From Actinomadura physcomitrii (GTDB lineage Bacteria > Actinomycetota > Actinomycetes > Streptosporangiales > Streptosporangiaceae): a stretch of 64,000 nt of DNA. Shown one piece after another: positions 42,102 through 51,305 of the stretch. The translations under genes and the position numbers were made by a program. Under the pieces are notes generated by a model that was given only the letters and a program-made list of their open reading frames with translations, did not search any database and had not been told where the DNA came from. The stretch lies in contig NZ_WBMS02000016.1 of NCBI RefSeq assembly GCF_008923205.2, forward strand, positions 63,035 to 127,034, written 5' to 3'. The number at the start of each line of letters is the position of its first letter. Positions within the stretch are counted from its first letter, which is position 1.

Positions 42102-43316
42102 ATGGAGGGGACCGCGGTCCGGCGCCGTCGCCCGGCGAACCGGCGCGAGCTGATCGTCGAGGCCGCCGCGGCCCTGTTCGCCGACCGGGGCTTCGACTCG
42201 GTCTCGGTGGGGGACATCGCCGAGCAGGTCGGCTTCGGTCCGTCGGCGCTCTACCGGCACTTCGCGGGGAAGGACAAGCTCCTCGGCGCGGCGGTCGATC
42301 ACGCGCTGGACCGGTTCGCCGACGCGCTCGGCAGCGGCGCCGCGGACCCCGACGTCCGGCGCGGGACCGTGGACGCGGTCGCCCGGTTCGCCCTCGACCA
42401 CCGCTCGGCCGCCGTGCTGTGGGAGCGGGAGGCGCGGAACCTGCCCCCCGACGCGTTCGCGGCCCGCGCCGAACGGCTGGCCGAGCTGCGGAACACCTTC
42501 GTGCGGGCGGTGGGGGGACCGGCGGCGGCGACGGTCTCCGCGGAGCGCCTGGCGGCGCGGATGGCCCTGGCGGTCCTGCTCAGCCCGGCCTTCCACCACG
42601 GGACCCTCACCCCGGCGAGGTTCCGCTCGGTGCTGGTCGGCACCGCCTCCGCGGTGCTGGACGCGCGGCCCACCGTTCCGGTGCCGTCGGCCGCGCCGCC
42701 CCTTCCGGCGAGGCTGACCCGCGGCACCAAGCGCGAGCAGATCCTGCACACCGCGTTCCGGATCTTCGCCGAGCAGACCTACTCCGGCACGGGGATGACG
42801 GAGATCGCCGCCGCGGTCGGCATGTCGCCGTCCAGCATCTACCACCATTTCGGCACCAAGTCGGAGATCCTGCTGGAAGGGCTGCACCGCGGCAACGGCT
42901 ACCTGCAGATAACGCTCGACGACGCCTTGAGCGAGGCCGCCGACGAAACGGCCGCGCTGCGCCGGCTGATCGAGGTCTACTCGACGTTCGCCCTCCGGCA
43001 CACCGGGTTCGTGGACGCTCTCGTCGCGGAGCTGCACAGCCTCGGCGAGCAGGCCGAACCGCTGATCCAGGCCCAGCGGGACTACGTCGGCGAGTGGGTC
43101 CGGCTCTGTGTCGCCACCCGCCGCGACCTGGACGAAGCGCGAGCCCAGTTCGTGGTGCAGGCCGTCCTCATGGCGGTGAACGAGATCGCCCGCGAACGCG
43201 CCATCGGCCGGGTACCCGGCATCGAGGCCGCACTCATCGAACTGGCGACGACGGCGTTGCTCGCACCGTCCGCGCACGGCCCCCGAAACGGCGATCAGGC
43301 CGAAGCGGTCCGGTGA
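42102..43316 (+). CDS. Tandem double TetR-type regulator
   Basis: 404 residues made of two TetR units. Unit 1 (about 1-190) has the HTH AAALFADRGFDSVSVGDIAEQ / FGPSALYRHFAGKDKLL. Unit 2 (about 205-395) has HTAFRIFAEQTYSGTGMTEIA / MSPSSIYHHFGTKSEIL and a typical ligand-binding half. Unit 1 has its own all-helical second domain, so this is a true fusion of two regulators, a form often linked to acyl-CoA metabolism in actinobacteria. One chain could mimic a TetR dimer. It sits between two fatty-acid-like islands and is a candidate for binding the shared palindrome further downstream. The ATG at 42102 was chosen from the HTH position. Confidence 0.92.
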   Translation: MEGTAVRRRRPANRRELIVEAAAALFADRGFDSVSVGDIAEQVGFGPSALYRHFAGKDKLLGAAVDHALDRFADALGSGAADPDVRRGTVDAVARFALDHRSAAVLWEREARNLPPDAFAARAERLAELRNTFVRAVGGPAAATVSAERLAARMALAVLLSPAFHHGTLTPARFRSVLVGTASAVLDARPTVPVPSAAPPLPARLTRGTKREQILHTAFRIFAEQTYSGTGMTEIAAAVGMSPSSIYHHFGTKSEILLEGLHRGNGYLQITLDDALSEAADETAALRRLIEVYSTFALRHTGFVDALVAELHSLGEQAEPLIQAQRDYVGEWVRLCVATRRDLDEARAQFVVQAVLMAVNEIARERAIGRVPGIEAALIELATTALLAPSAHGPRNGDQAEAVR

Positions 43317-43410
43317 TCCGCTCAGGCAAGGACGGCCGCGCAGTGTCTCATACCCGTCCCGCCTAAACGGCTTCTGTGGCCTGAAGTGGGCACGACACTG
43401 TCCGATTCAC

Positions 43411-43440
43411 GTGACTGACCTGCCAAGTCAAGATAGTCAC
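43411..43440. promoter_or_regulatory. Inverted repeat upstream of sensor kinase
   Basis: GTGACT (43411-43416) and AGTCAC (43435-43440) form a 6-bp dyad in the 273-base AT-richer gap before the sensor kinase gene. The gap also holds the ATTTAATAACTTTTT stretch, unusual for this genome. Presumably the promoter of the kinase operon. Confidence 0.35.
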
Positions 43441-43589
43441 CATTTAATAACTTTTTCGGGATGGGGCGCAAAATGGCCCGTTTTGCCCACTGGGAAAGCT
43501 ACGTTCAGGCGCACAGCTGAGAGATGCGTCACAGTCGCGGCGGAGCGGGTCGCCACCGGCACGGACGCGTCGGTAGCGGGGGAGACGCG

Positions 43590-45911
43590 ATGACCCGACG
43601 GGCGCGATCGGTCAGGACGAGGATCGTCATTCTGCTCGTCCCGCCGATCATCGCACTGGTCGCGCTGTGGGGTTTCGCGGCCGGCGGCACGCTCGGGGAC
43701 GCCCTGCGGCAGGCACGGTCGCGGACCTTCACCGACAAGGTCGTCCGGCCGACCGACGCGATGATCGACGCCCTGCAGAACGAGCGGCGCATGTCGCTGT
43801 CCTACCTGGGCGACGACGCCACCATCGGCAGGGCCGGGTTCGACGCCCAGCGGGCGCAGACGGACCGCACCCGGGCGGCTTTCCGCCGGTCGGCGGCGGA
43901 TCCCGCCGTCCGGGGCGCGGCCGCGCCCGAGACCAGGCGCCGGATGGCCGAGCTGGCCGCCTCGCTGGGCGAACTGGACACCGTCCGCAGTCTGGTCGAC
44001 CGGCGCCTGATCGACCGCGCGCAGGCCCTGGCCCGGTACACCGGATTCATCGATCTCGCGGCCGAGATCTACTCCGAGACCCGCTCGTCCGACGACCGCA
44101 TCGCCCGCGACACCCGGCTCCTCGACACCCTGGAGCGCGCCCGGGAGAACCTGTCGCAGGAGGACGCGCTGATCACCGGTGCGCTGGCGGCGCACAAGCT
44201 CAGCGGCACCGAGCACCGGCGGCTGGTGGAGCTGTCGGGGACGCGCCGCTTCCTGTACGGCGAGTCGACCGGGGCGCTGCCCGCCGCCGACCGCGACCGG
44301 TACAAGGCGATCGTCGCCGGCCCGGAGTTCACCCTGTTCACCCGGCTGGAGGAGCAGCTGATCGCGGCCGGGGCCACCAAGGGTCGCCCGCCCGTGGACG
44401 TCGGGGCCTGGCACACCTCGACCGAGTCGGTGAACGCCGAACTGGTCGGGCTCTCGTCCGGAATCCGCGCGGCCACCTCGCAGCGCGCCGCCCAGAAGGC
44501 GGACGCGGTGCTGCTGCGGCTCGCCCTGACCGGAGGCCTCGGCCTCCTCGCCGTGGTGGCCGCGATCGTCATCGCGGTCCGGATGGGCCGCCGGCTGATC
44601 CGGGAGAGCCGGGACCTCGCCGGCGAGGTGGCCGCCTTCACCCAGGACCAGATCCCGGCGATCACCGAGCGGGCCCGCCGGGGGGAGCCCGTGGGCGACG
44701 CGGAACCCGCGACCCGGCCGGCGTTCACGGTGACCGAGATCGGCCGGATCGACGCGGCGTTCACCGAGGCGCGCAGGGCCGTCGTCCGCGCGTCGGCGGG
44801 CGAGGCGGCCGCGCACCGGCGCCTCAACGAGGTGTTCGTCACGCTGGCCCGGCGCAACCAGTCCCTGCTGCAGCACCTGCTCGGCCTGCTGGAGCGGATG
44901 GAGCGCGACACCGAGGACCCCGACGCCCTGGCGGGCCTCTTCGAGCTCGACCACCTGGCGACCCGGATGCGCCGGCACGCGGAAGGGCTGGTCATCCTGT
45001 CCGGGCGGCCGTCCGGGCGCAGCTGGCGCCACCCGGTCCGGCTGATGGACGTGGCGCGCGCGGCGGCGTCGGAGGTCGCGGACTTCACCCGGGTCGAGGT
45101 CGTGCCGATGGGGCACGCGGCCCTGTCCGGCCGCGCGGTGGCCGACACCATCCACCTGCTGGCCGAGCTGATCGAGAACGCCGCCGCGTTCTCCCCGCCG
45201 ACGACCATGATCCGGGTGACGGGCACCGAGGTCGCGCACGGCTTCGCGATCGAGGTCGAGGACCGCGGGCTCGGCCTGTCCCCGGCGGAGCAGGACCGGC
45301 TGAACGCCCTGCTCGCCACCGACCCCGAGATCGACTTCGACGGCTCGGTCCAGCTCGGCCTGTTCGTCGTGGCGCGGCTCGCGGCGCGGCACGGCGTCAA
45401 GGTGACGCTGCGCCCGTCGGGCTACGGCGGGGTCACCGCGATCGTCCTTATCCCGCAGGAGCTCGTCATCGAGCCGCCGGGGGCGCGCAGGGGCGAAGTG
45501 GACGCGGGACCGGGCGACCGCACGTACCTGGCCGCCGTCTCCCGCCGGCCGGACACCGGGCGCGAGGAAGACCGGCGACGCGCGATACACGCCTCGCCTC
45601 CGGCTCTGGAGGGGGTGCCCATCGCGGAGCCCTACGCCCGGGAGAGCCGCCGTCCGGGCCACGGCGGCGAGGCCGGCATGGCGGACGGCGGCCGGGAAGG
45701 GCTGCCGAAGCGGCAGCGGCAGAAGAGCCTCGCGCCCCAGCTCCGGCGGGCACCGGCCGGGCCCGCCGACGCGCCGTCGCCCGACCGGTCGCCGGAGGCC
45801 GCCGGCCGCCTGGTGTCGAGGCTGCAGCGCGGCTGGCAGCGCGGGCGGGCCGCCGCCGATCCCGCCGAGGACGCCCGGCATCGGCCCCCGTCCGGTCCGG
45901 GCGGCGACTGA
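43590..45911 (+). CDS. Nitrate/nitrite-sensing (NIT) histidine kinase, CvnA-like
   Basis: 773 residues. A first membrane helix (about 12-33), a long extracytoplasmic helical NIT domain (about 45-295, with RRMSLSYLGDD), a second helix (about 308-330), a HAMP-like linker, and a cytoplasmic part with the H-box-like NQSLLQHLLGLLERMERD and ATPase boxes LLAELIENAAAFSPP and VEDRGLGLS. The last 140 residues are disordered and basic. This is the sensor of conservon operons (CvnA), which in streptomycetes work with Roadblock, DUF742 and GTPase partners. Here only DUF742 follows. GGGGGAG precedes the ATG at 43590. Confidence 0.93.
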   Translation: MTRRARSVRTRIVILLVPPIIALVALWGFAAGGTLGDALRQARSRTFTDKVVRPTDAMIDALQNERRMSLSYLGDDATIGRAGFDAQRAQTDRTRAAFRRSAADPAVRGAAAPETRRRMAELAASLGELDTVRSLVDRRLIDRAQALARYTGFIDLAAEIYSETRSSDDRIARDTRLLDTLERARENLSQEDALITGALAAHKLSGTEHRRLVELSGTRRFLYGESTGALPAADRDRYKAIVAGPEFTLFTRLEEQLIAAGATKGRPPVDVGAWHTSTESVNAELVGLSSGIRAATSQRAAQKADAVLLRLALTGGLGLLAVVAAIVIAVRMGRRLIRESRDLAGEVAAFTQDQIPAITERARRGEPVGDAEPATRPAFTVTEIGRIDAAFTEARRAVVRASAGEAAAHRRLNEVFVTLARRNQSLLQHLLGLLERMERDTEDPDALAGLFELDHLATRMRRHAEGLVILSGRPSGRSWRHPVRLMDVARAAASEVADFTRVEVVPMGHAALSGRAVADTIHLLAELIENAAAFSPPTTMIRVTGTEVAHGFAIEVEDRGLGLSPAEQDRLNALLATDPEIDFDGSVQLGLFVVARLAARHGVKVTLRPSGYGGVTAIVLIPQELVIEPPGARRGEVDAGPGDRTYLAAVSRRPDTGREEDRRRAIHASPPALEGVPIAEPYARESRRPGHGGEAGMADGGREGLPKRQRQKSLAPQLRRAPAGPADAPSPDRSPEAAGRLVSRLQRGWQRGRAAADPAEDARHRPPSGPGGD

Positions 45912-46291
45912 TGCCGCAGGACCCGGACGAACTCTGGGTGGACGAGCAGGCCGGGCCCGTGGTCCGCCCGTTCGCCGTGGCCAGGGGCAGGACGGGGCGC
46001 AGGGGCGCCGCGATCGATCTCATCGCGGTCGTCGTCACCGCCGAGGTCCCGCCGCCCGATCCGCGGACGCTCGGACCGGAGGACGAGCGGATCCTCGAAC
46101 TGTGCGTGCACCCGCAGACGGTCGCCGAACTCGCCTCCGACCTCGTCCTGCCCGTCGGCGTCGTGCGCATCCTGCTGAACGACCTGCTGGAGCGGGGACT
46201 GGTGCACGTGCGGCGGCCGGCCGTGACCCGGGCGGGGCGTCCCGACCCACGTCTTCTCAGGGAAGTGATCGATGGTCTCCGTGCGCTGTGA
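45911..46291 (+). CDS. DUF742 protein, CvnC-like
   Basis: 126 residues of the DUF742 family: VVRPFAVARGRTG near the start, then PEDERILELCVHPQTVAELAS and LVLPVGVVRILLNDLLERGLV, a winged-helix-like fold. In conservons this subunit links sensor and small GTPase. The ATG overlaps the kinase stop (TGATG) and its end overlaps the receptor gene by 20 bases, so the three are tightly coupled. The Roadblock and GTPase genes usually flanking it are missing. Confidence 0.92.
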   Translation: MPQDPDELWVDEQAGPVVRPFAVARGRTGRRGAAIDLIAVVVTAEVPPPDPRTLGPEDERILELCVHPQTVAELASDLVLPVGVVRILLNDLLERGLVHVRRPAVTRAGRPDPRLLREVIDGLRAL

Positions 46292-47591
46292 CCCGAGGCG
46301 AGCGAAGGCGCTGCTCGCGAGCGCGCTGCTGGCGGCGACGCTGGGCGCCGCCGGCTGCAGTGCCGCACACGACGGCCCGCCGGCCGCCCGTACGCCGGGC
46401 GTGACGCGCGAGCCGTGCCCGCACCCGGTCAACAAGGGCCACGGCTGCATCTACCTCGGCTCCCTGTCCGACCTGACCACCGGGCCGTTCAGGTCGCAGG
46501 GCGCGCCGATCACCCAGGCGCAGCGAGCGTTCTGGGACCGGGTGAACCACCAGGGCGGCATCGGCGGCTACGACGTCGACGTCACCACCTACGTCCGCGA
46601 CAACCACTACGACCCCCGGGTCCAGACCAGCGCCTACGACGAGATCAAGGGCAAGGTGCTGGCCCTGGCGCAGACGCTCGGGTCGCCGACCACCGACGCG
46701 ATCCTGGGGAGACTGCGCGCCGACAGGATGATCGCGGTACCCGCCTCGTTCACCTCGAAGTGGGTGTTCGAGGACAACGTCCTGGAGTCGGGCGCGTCCT
46801 ACTGCTTCGAGGCCATGAACGGCGTCGACTACGGCGTCGACCACTTCAAGGCCAAGAGCGTGATGGTGGTCCACTACTCCGGTGACTACGGCGACGACGC
46901 GGCCGCCGGAGTGAAGGCCGCGGCCGGCGCGCGCGGCGTGTCGTACATCGACGTGCCGACGGTCCAGGGGACGCCCGGCAAGAGCACGGCGGAGCAGGCG
47001 GCCGCCGTGCGCGCCGTCCTGTCGCGCCGGCCCGACCTGGTCGTGCTGACCACGGGCCCCGCCGACGCGGCCACCATCGTCGCCAAGACCGTCCAAGCCG
47101 GCTACAAGGGGCACTTCATCGGCGACAACCCGACGTGGTCGAAGAGCCTGGTGCGGAGCCCCGCCTTCGCCGCCATGAAGGAGCGGTACCTGATAGCGGC
47201 ACCGTACAAGCCGTTCGCCACCGACTCGCCCGGCTACACCGCGATGCGGCTGGCGCTCGGCCGGGTCGAGCCGGACGACTCGTACACCACCGGATGGGCC
47301 CTGTCCTATCCGCTGAAAGAGGTCATCCAGCACGCTGTCGCGGCCAAGGACCTGACCCGGGCGGGGCTGCTCCGCGCCGTCCACGAGCTCAAGCACGTGA
47401 ACTACGAAGGCATCATGCCCGCCGAGGCGGGGAACCGGTCCGCGGCCGCGGACGTCTCGGCCTTCCGGGAGTCGACGATCGGCAAGCCGGACGAGCACGC
47501 GTTCACCGGCATCAGGACGATCACCGATTTCGCGGCGGGCCTGACCGCGCGCGGCTACCGGCTGAAAGCCCCCTGCTACAGCACCAAGTGA
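46272..47591 (+). CDS. Branched-chain-amino-acid-type receptor lipoprotein
   Basis: 439 residues. A lipobox (LGAAGCSAA, Cys near 29) anchors a type I periplasmic-binding fold of the LivK class: IYLGSLSDLTTGPF, VMVVHYSGDYGDDAAAG, GYKGHFIGDNPTW. No permease or ATPase genes follow, and the gene overlaps the DUF742 gene by 20 bases. It may therefore serve as ligand receptor for the sensor kinase rather than for transport, or lend ligand to the Liv transporter at 52 kb. That role is inference. Confidence 0.9.
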   Translation: MVSVRCDPRRAKALLASALLAATLGAAGCSAAHDGPPAARTPGVTREPCPHPVNKGHGCIYLGSLSDLTTGPFRSQGAPITQAQRAFWDRVNHQGGIGGYDVDVTTYVRDNHYDPRVQTSAYDEIKGKVLALAQTLGSPTTDAILGRLRADRMIAVPASFTSKWVFEDNVLESGASYCFEAMNGVDYGVDHFKAKSVMVVHYSGDYGDDAAAGVKAAAGARGVSYIDVPTVQGTPGKSTAEQAAAVRAVLSRRPDLVVLTTGPADAATIVAKTVQAGYKGHFIGDNPTWSKSLVRSPAFAAMKERYLIAAPYKPFATDSPGYTAMRLALGRVEPDDSYTTGWALSYPLKEVIQHAVAAKDLTRAGLLRAVHELKHVNYEGIMPAEAGNRSAAADVSAFRESTIGKPDEHAFTGIRTITDFAAGLTARGYRLKAPCYSTK

Positions 47592-47684
47592 TCACAGGCG
47601 TGCGGGCCCGCCGTCACGATCCGCCGCTGCCCGCCTCGTCGAACGGCCCAGCACGTCGTTCTGCGCCTTTACCCGGCCAGAAGA

Positions 47685-47700
47685 AAGTGTATATTCACTT
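47685..47700. promoter_or_regulatory. Palindromic operator upstream of SDR
   Basis: AAGTGTATATTCACTT has perfect 5-bp arms around an AT core, 105 bases before the SDR start. Length and symmetry fit a TetR-type site. It differs from the TCAACAC palindromes further on. Confidence 0.5.
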
Positions 47701-47805
47701 ACATAGTGCGGCTCTTCGGAGAGAGGTGCGGTCGAGCCCTCGGCCGAGACGGTCGGACCCGAAGCCATCCGCGCGCCGGCCGCCGAGCCCGCCGAAAGGA
47801 AGGTC

Positions 47806-48558
47806 ATGGCACGCCTCCAGGGAAAGATCGCGATCGTCACCGGCGCCGGGATCGGGCAGGGCCGCTCCACCGCCCTCCGGCTCGCCCGGGAAGGCGCGAC
47901 GGTCATCGCCGCCGACGTGAGCGGTGCCGAGAAGGACACCGCCGCCGAGAGCGACGCCATCGTCGCGGTGAGCGCGGACGTCACCCGCGCTGCCGAGGTC
48001 GAGGCGCTCATCGGCGAGGCGACCGGACGGTACGGCCGGCTCGACGTCCTGTGCAATGTCGTGGGCGTCGCCGGGATCGCGCAGGCCGCCATCCCCGACG
48101 TCGACGAGGACGAGTTCGACCGGCTCATGGCCATCAACCTCAAGAGCGTCCTGCTCGGCATGAAGTACGCGATCCCGGCCATGGTCGCCGGCGGCGGCGG
48201 GTCGATCGTCAACTGGTCGTCCGTCGGCGGGCTGGTGTCCTCCCCGCACACGGGCGCCTACGGCGCGTCCAAGGCGGGCATCCTGTCGATGACCCGGACC
48301 GCCGCGCGCGAGTGGGGCAGGCACAACGTGCGCGTGAACGCCATCTGCCCGGGGTTCATCTACCCGACAGGAATGACCCTGATGGGGGAGAAGGAGTTCC
48401 CGTCGGCGGTGCGGAGCGCGGCCTCGAAGTCGGCGCTCGACCGCCCCGGCCACCCCGACGAGGTCGCCGCGGTCGCCGCGTTCCTCGCCTCCGACGACGC
48501 GTCCTTCGTGACCGGTTCCCACCTCGTCGTCGACGGCGGCTGGACCGCCGGGGGCTGA
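47806..48558 (+). CDS. SDR-family oxidoreductase
   Basis: 250 residues, classical SDR: TGAGIGQG cofactor motif (about 12-19), catalytic Ser in NWSSVGG and YGASK. The NNAG motif is changed to NVVG. Substrate is unknown; in this island a hydroxyacyl-CoA or a cyclic alcohol is likely. AAAGGAAGG precedes the ATG at 47806. Monocistronic behind its own palindromic operator. Confidence 0.92.
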   Translation: MARLQGKIAIVTGAGIGQGRSTALRLAREGATVIAADVSGAEKDTAAESDAIVAVSADVTRAAEVEALIGEATGRYGRLDVLCNVVGVAGIAQAAIPDVDEDEFDRLMAINLKSVLLGMKYAIPAMVAGGGGSIVNWSSVGGLVSSPHTGAYGASKAGILSMTRTAAREWGRHNVRVNAICPGFIYPTGMTLMGEKEFPSAVRSAASKSALDRPGHPDEVAAVAAFLASDDASFVTGSHLVVDGGWTAGG

Positions 48559-48610
48559 GACCCGGCGGCCCGGACGCCATCGCGCCGGCGGGCGACCGCC
48601 TCCGGACGGA

Positions 48611-48862
48611 TCAGGCGAAAGGCGGCGGACCACTTCCGACCAGCGCGATGACGTCAGACCAGGCCTCCGAGGCGCCGAGCGTGATCTGTGCCTCGCGGCC
48701 GTCGGGAAGCCTCAGCGTCTGGTCGTGAGGGGCGCCGGCATCGAAGTCGGCAATGGTCGCGGTCCCGGACCACTCCCGCTGCTTGGCGCGCAGATCGACA
48801 TAGACCTCGACCTCGCTTCCCTCGCTGCTGATCAGGGTGGCGGGTCCCCTGTAGCGGCTCAC
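48611..48862 (-). CDS. Small hypothetical protein
   Basis: 83 residues from a GTG at 48862 (SRYRGPATLISSEGSEVEV at the start, ending SDVIALVGSGPPPFA). All-beta in appearance with alternating polar and hydrophobic residues (DLRAKQREWSGTATIADFD), similar in style to small actinobacterial DUF proteins that follow regulatory genes, but I cannot name the family. GAAGG lies 9 bases upstream. The frame stays open for 55 more codons upstream, but those residues are low-complexity. Confidence 0.6.
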   Translation of the reverse strand: MSRYRGPATLISSEGSEVEVYVDLRAKQREWSGTATIADFDAGAPHDQTLRLPDGREAQITLGASEAWSDVIALVGSGPPPFA

Positions 48863-49020
48863 GCCGGGGCCTTCTCGCCGCGACAGGTGTGGAGTGTGTT
48901 CATGAAGACGCACCGTAGCGCTGAGGTCGGACGTTCTCCGCAGCCGATATCGAGCGCCGTACAGCGATGCCGGCGGCCGGGGGCTGGACGCGGGCGCCCT
49001 GCTCGGCGGGCCACGGGTAG

Positions 49021-49036
49021 TCAACACTATTGTTGA
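49021..49036. promoter_or_regulatory. TCAACAC palindrome, site A
   Basis: TCAACACTATTGTTGA, one mismatch to the TCAACACnnGTGTTGA consensus. Its last four bases start a TTGACG -35 box (49033-49038); TACCAA 18 bases on is a weak -10. It lies 33 bases before the first thiolase-like gene. Confidence 0.75.
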
Positions 49037-49068
49037 CGGGTGCCGGGGGCCCGTGGTACCAAGGCCGG

Positions 49069-50133
49069 GTGACCGATCTATTCATCGAGGGCGTCGCGCT
49101 CGACGCCTCGTGGCGCGACCGCGACCGAAGTCTCACCGACCTGATCTTCGACGCGGTGCGCGCGGCGATCGACGATTCCGGGCAGCCGTTGGAGGGCATC
49201 GATTCCGTCGTCCTCGCCGCGCACGACCTGGTCGACGGCCGCTCGTTGTCGAGCATGGTCACGGCACCCGCCGCGGCCGCCTACCTGCGCGATGAGATCC
49301 GCTACGGGGACGACGGGGCGGGAGCGTTCGCGGCCGCGATGACCCGGCTCGAGGCGGGGCACAACCGGCGGACGATCGTCGCCGGCTGGGGCCGGGCCAG
49401 CGAGCACGACGTCGACGCCGTCTCCCATGGACTCTTCGACCCGTTCTTCGGCAGGCCGGTCGGGCTCGACGAGCTGGCCGTATCCGCTTTGCGCGCCCAG
49501 GCGTGGATCCAGCGGCACGGCACGGCCGGCCGCGACGCCGCCTGGCGGCGCCGGAGGGAGCGGGCCGCCCGCAACCCGCGGGCGGTGACGCAGAGCGGCG
49601 TCCAGCAGTCCGCGCCGTATCCGCTCCGGCCCGAGGAGCTGCCGGTCTGGGCGGACTTCGCCGTCGCCGTGGTGATGTCGACGGAGCCGGCCGGTGTGAA
49701 GGTCGCGGGGATGGGCCAGTCGTCCGACCCGTACCACCTCGGCGACCGCGACCTGGTCGGGATGCCGGCACTCGTGGACGCCGCGGGCAAGGCGCTCGCG
49801 GACGCGGGCGCGGCCCTGTCCGACGTGGAAGTCGTCGAACTGGACGCGCTGACCGGTTTCGACGAGGCGCTGGCCGTCGAGGCGCTCGGCCTGGCGGAGC
49901 CCGGCTCCGCCTTCGGCTATCTGGCCGAACACGATTCGGTCAACCCGAGCGGCGGTTGCGCCGCCGGCTACTGCGCTCCGGCGATGGGCCTGGCCCGGAT
50001 CGTCGAGGCGACCCTGCAACTGCGCGGCACGGCCGGTCCCGTCCAGCAGGACGCCCCCCGCAGGGCCCTGGCGACCGGATCGTCCACGATCGGGTCCCAG
50101 ACCCAGACCGCGATCGTTCTGGAGGCGGCATGA
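49069..50133 (+). CDS. Cysteine-less thiolase-like protein, first subunit
   Basis: 354 residues with a thiolase fold but a lost active site: no Cys where the N-terminal nucleophile belongs, and the GHPxGATG motif reads CAAGYCAPAMG. The C-terminal NPSGG and the LARIVEATLQLRG helix are kept. The GTG at 49069 places VTDLFIEGVALD at the start; the leader may be very short if the predicted promoter is right. The next ATG overlaps its stop. With the following thiolase-like and OB-fold genes it probably forms a multi-subunit enzyme, a retro-aldolase like Ltp2 with its DUF35 partner rather than a thiolase. Confidence 0.82.
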   Translation: MTDLFIEGVALDASWRDRDRSLTDLIFDAVRAAIDDSGQPLEGIDSVVLAAHDLVDGRSLSSMVTAPAAAAYLRDEIRYGDDGAGAFAAAMTRLEAGHNRRTIVAGWGRASEHDVDAVSHGLFDPFFGRPVGLDELAVSALRAQAWIQRHGTAGRDAAWRRRRERAARNPRAVTQSGVQQSAPYPLRPEELPVWADFAVAVVMSTEPAGVKVAGMGQSSDPYHLGDRDLVGMPALVDAAGKALADAGAALSDVEVVELDALTGFDEALAVEALGLAEPGSAFGYLAEHDSVNPSGGCAAGYCAPAMGLARIVEATLQLRGTAGPVQQDAPRRALATGSSTIGSQTQTAIVLEAA

Positions 50134-51305
50134 GCAACCCGGTCGCGATCGTCGGAGTCGGGCAGACCGGCTACCGGCGGGCGCACAAGGACAAGTCCTC
50201 GTCCGATCTCATCTGGGAGTCGGCCAAGCTGGCGCTGGACGACGCGGGGATGACGATCGACGATGTCGACGTGGTCGTCCAGGGCGTCGCCCCGGACGCG
50301 CTGAGCGGCGAGATCTGCGGTGAGAAGACGGCGATCATCGGTGCCGGCAAGCCGCACCTGCGCGTCAACACGGGCGGGGTCACCGGATCGTCCGCCGCCT
50401 TCAGCGGCGCGTCGTACGTCGCGTCGGGACGGGCCCGGGCGGCCCTGGTGGTCTCGCTCGAGCGGATGGGCCAGGCGACGTCGTCGCAGCAGGTCTTCAA
50501 CACGATCTTCGACCCGGTCTACGAGAAGGACTTCCCGCTGACCACCATCACGATGGCGGCGCTGCGGGCCTCGATGCTCATGCGGATGTACGGGTACACC
50601 GAGGAGCACTGGGCCAAGATCGCCTCGCGCAACTACCGGAACGCGTTGAAGAACCCGCTCGCGCACATCCACAAGGACTACAGCCCGCAGGACGTCATGG
50701 ACTCCCCGCTGCTGGCGTGGCCGATCCACCGCTACGAGGCGTGCCCGATGTCCGAAGGGGCGTGCGCCATCGTGATCGCGGACGAGCGGAGCGCGCAGGG
50801 GCGCACCCCGGCCTGGATCCAGGGGATGGCCTCGACGTCGGACAGCTACGCGATGGGCGACCGGATCCACCGCCCCGAGGCGACCCTGGTCGACCTGCTG
50901 ACCCTGCGCATGTCGGCCGAGAGGGCGTATGCCGACGCGGGCGTCACCGACCCCGTCCACGAGATCAACGTCATCGAGCTGTACTCGCCGTTCTCCAGCG
51001 CGGAGGCGATGACCTATCCCGCGCTCGGACTGTGCAAGGCGGAGGACGGTCCCGCCTTCGTGGACCGCCAGGGCGTCGACCCCGAGCTTCCGGTGTTCAA
51101 CCCGTCGGGCGGCCCGCAGGCGGCGAATCCGGTGAGCGCGACCGCGCTCGTCCGGATCGCCGAGGCCGCCCTCCAGGTGCGCGGCCGCGCGGGGGACCGG
51201 CAGGTTCCCGGTGTGCGCAGAGCGCTGGCCACGGGGCAGGGGGGCGCCACGCAGTTCTCGACCGTGTGCGTGCTCGGCGCGCAGCGGCCGCCGGCGAGGT
51301 CGTGA
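50130..51305 (+). CDS. Cysteine-less thiolase-like protein, second subunit (Ltp2-like)
   Basis: 391 residues. SCP2/Ltp-type thiolase fold: AIVGVGQTGYRRAHKDKSS, SGASYVASGRARAALVVSLERMG, HEINVIELYSPFSSAEAM and NPSGGPQAANPVSATALVR. The nucleophile region reads RVNTGGVTGSS (no Cys) and the GHP motif ANPVSATA (no His). Steroid side-chain aldolases of the Ltp2 class also lack these and use tyrosines instead. The ATG overlaps the preceding stop by 4 bases. Likely partner of the OB-fold protein encoded 190 bases on. Confidence 0.87.
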   Translation: MSNPVAIVGVGQTGYRRAHKDKSSSDLIWESAKLALDDAGMTIDDVDVVVQGVAPDALSGEICGEKTAIIGAGKPHLRVNTGGVTGSSAAFSGASYVASGRARAALVVSLERMGQATSSQQVFNTIFDPVYEKDFPLTTITMAALRASMLMRMYGYTEEHWAKIASRNYRNALKNPLAHIHKDYSPQDVMDSPLLAWPIHRYEACPMSEGACAIVIADERSAQGRTPAWIQGMASTSDSYAMGDRIHRPEATLVDLLTLRMSAERAYADAGVTDPVHEINVIELYSPFSSAEAMTYPALGLCKAEDGPAFVDRQGVDPELPVFNPSGGPQAANPVSATALVRIAEAALQVRGRAGDRQVPGVRRALATGQGGATQFSTVCVLGAQRPPARS

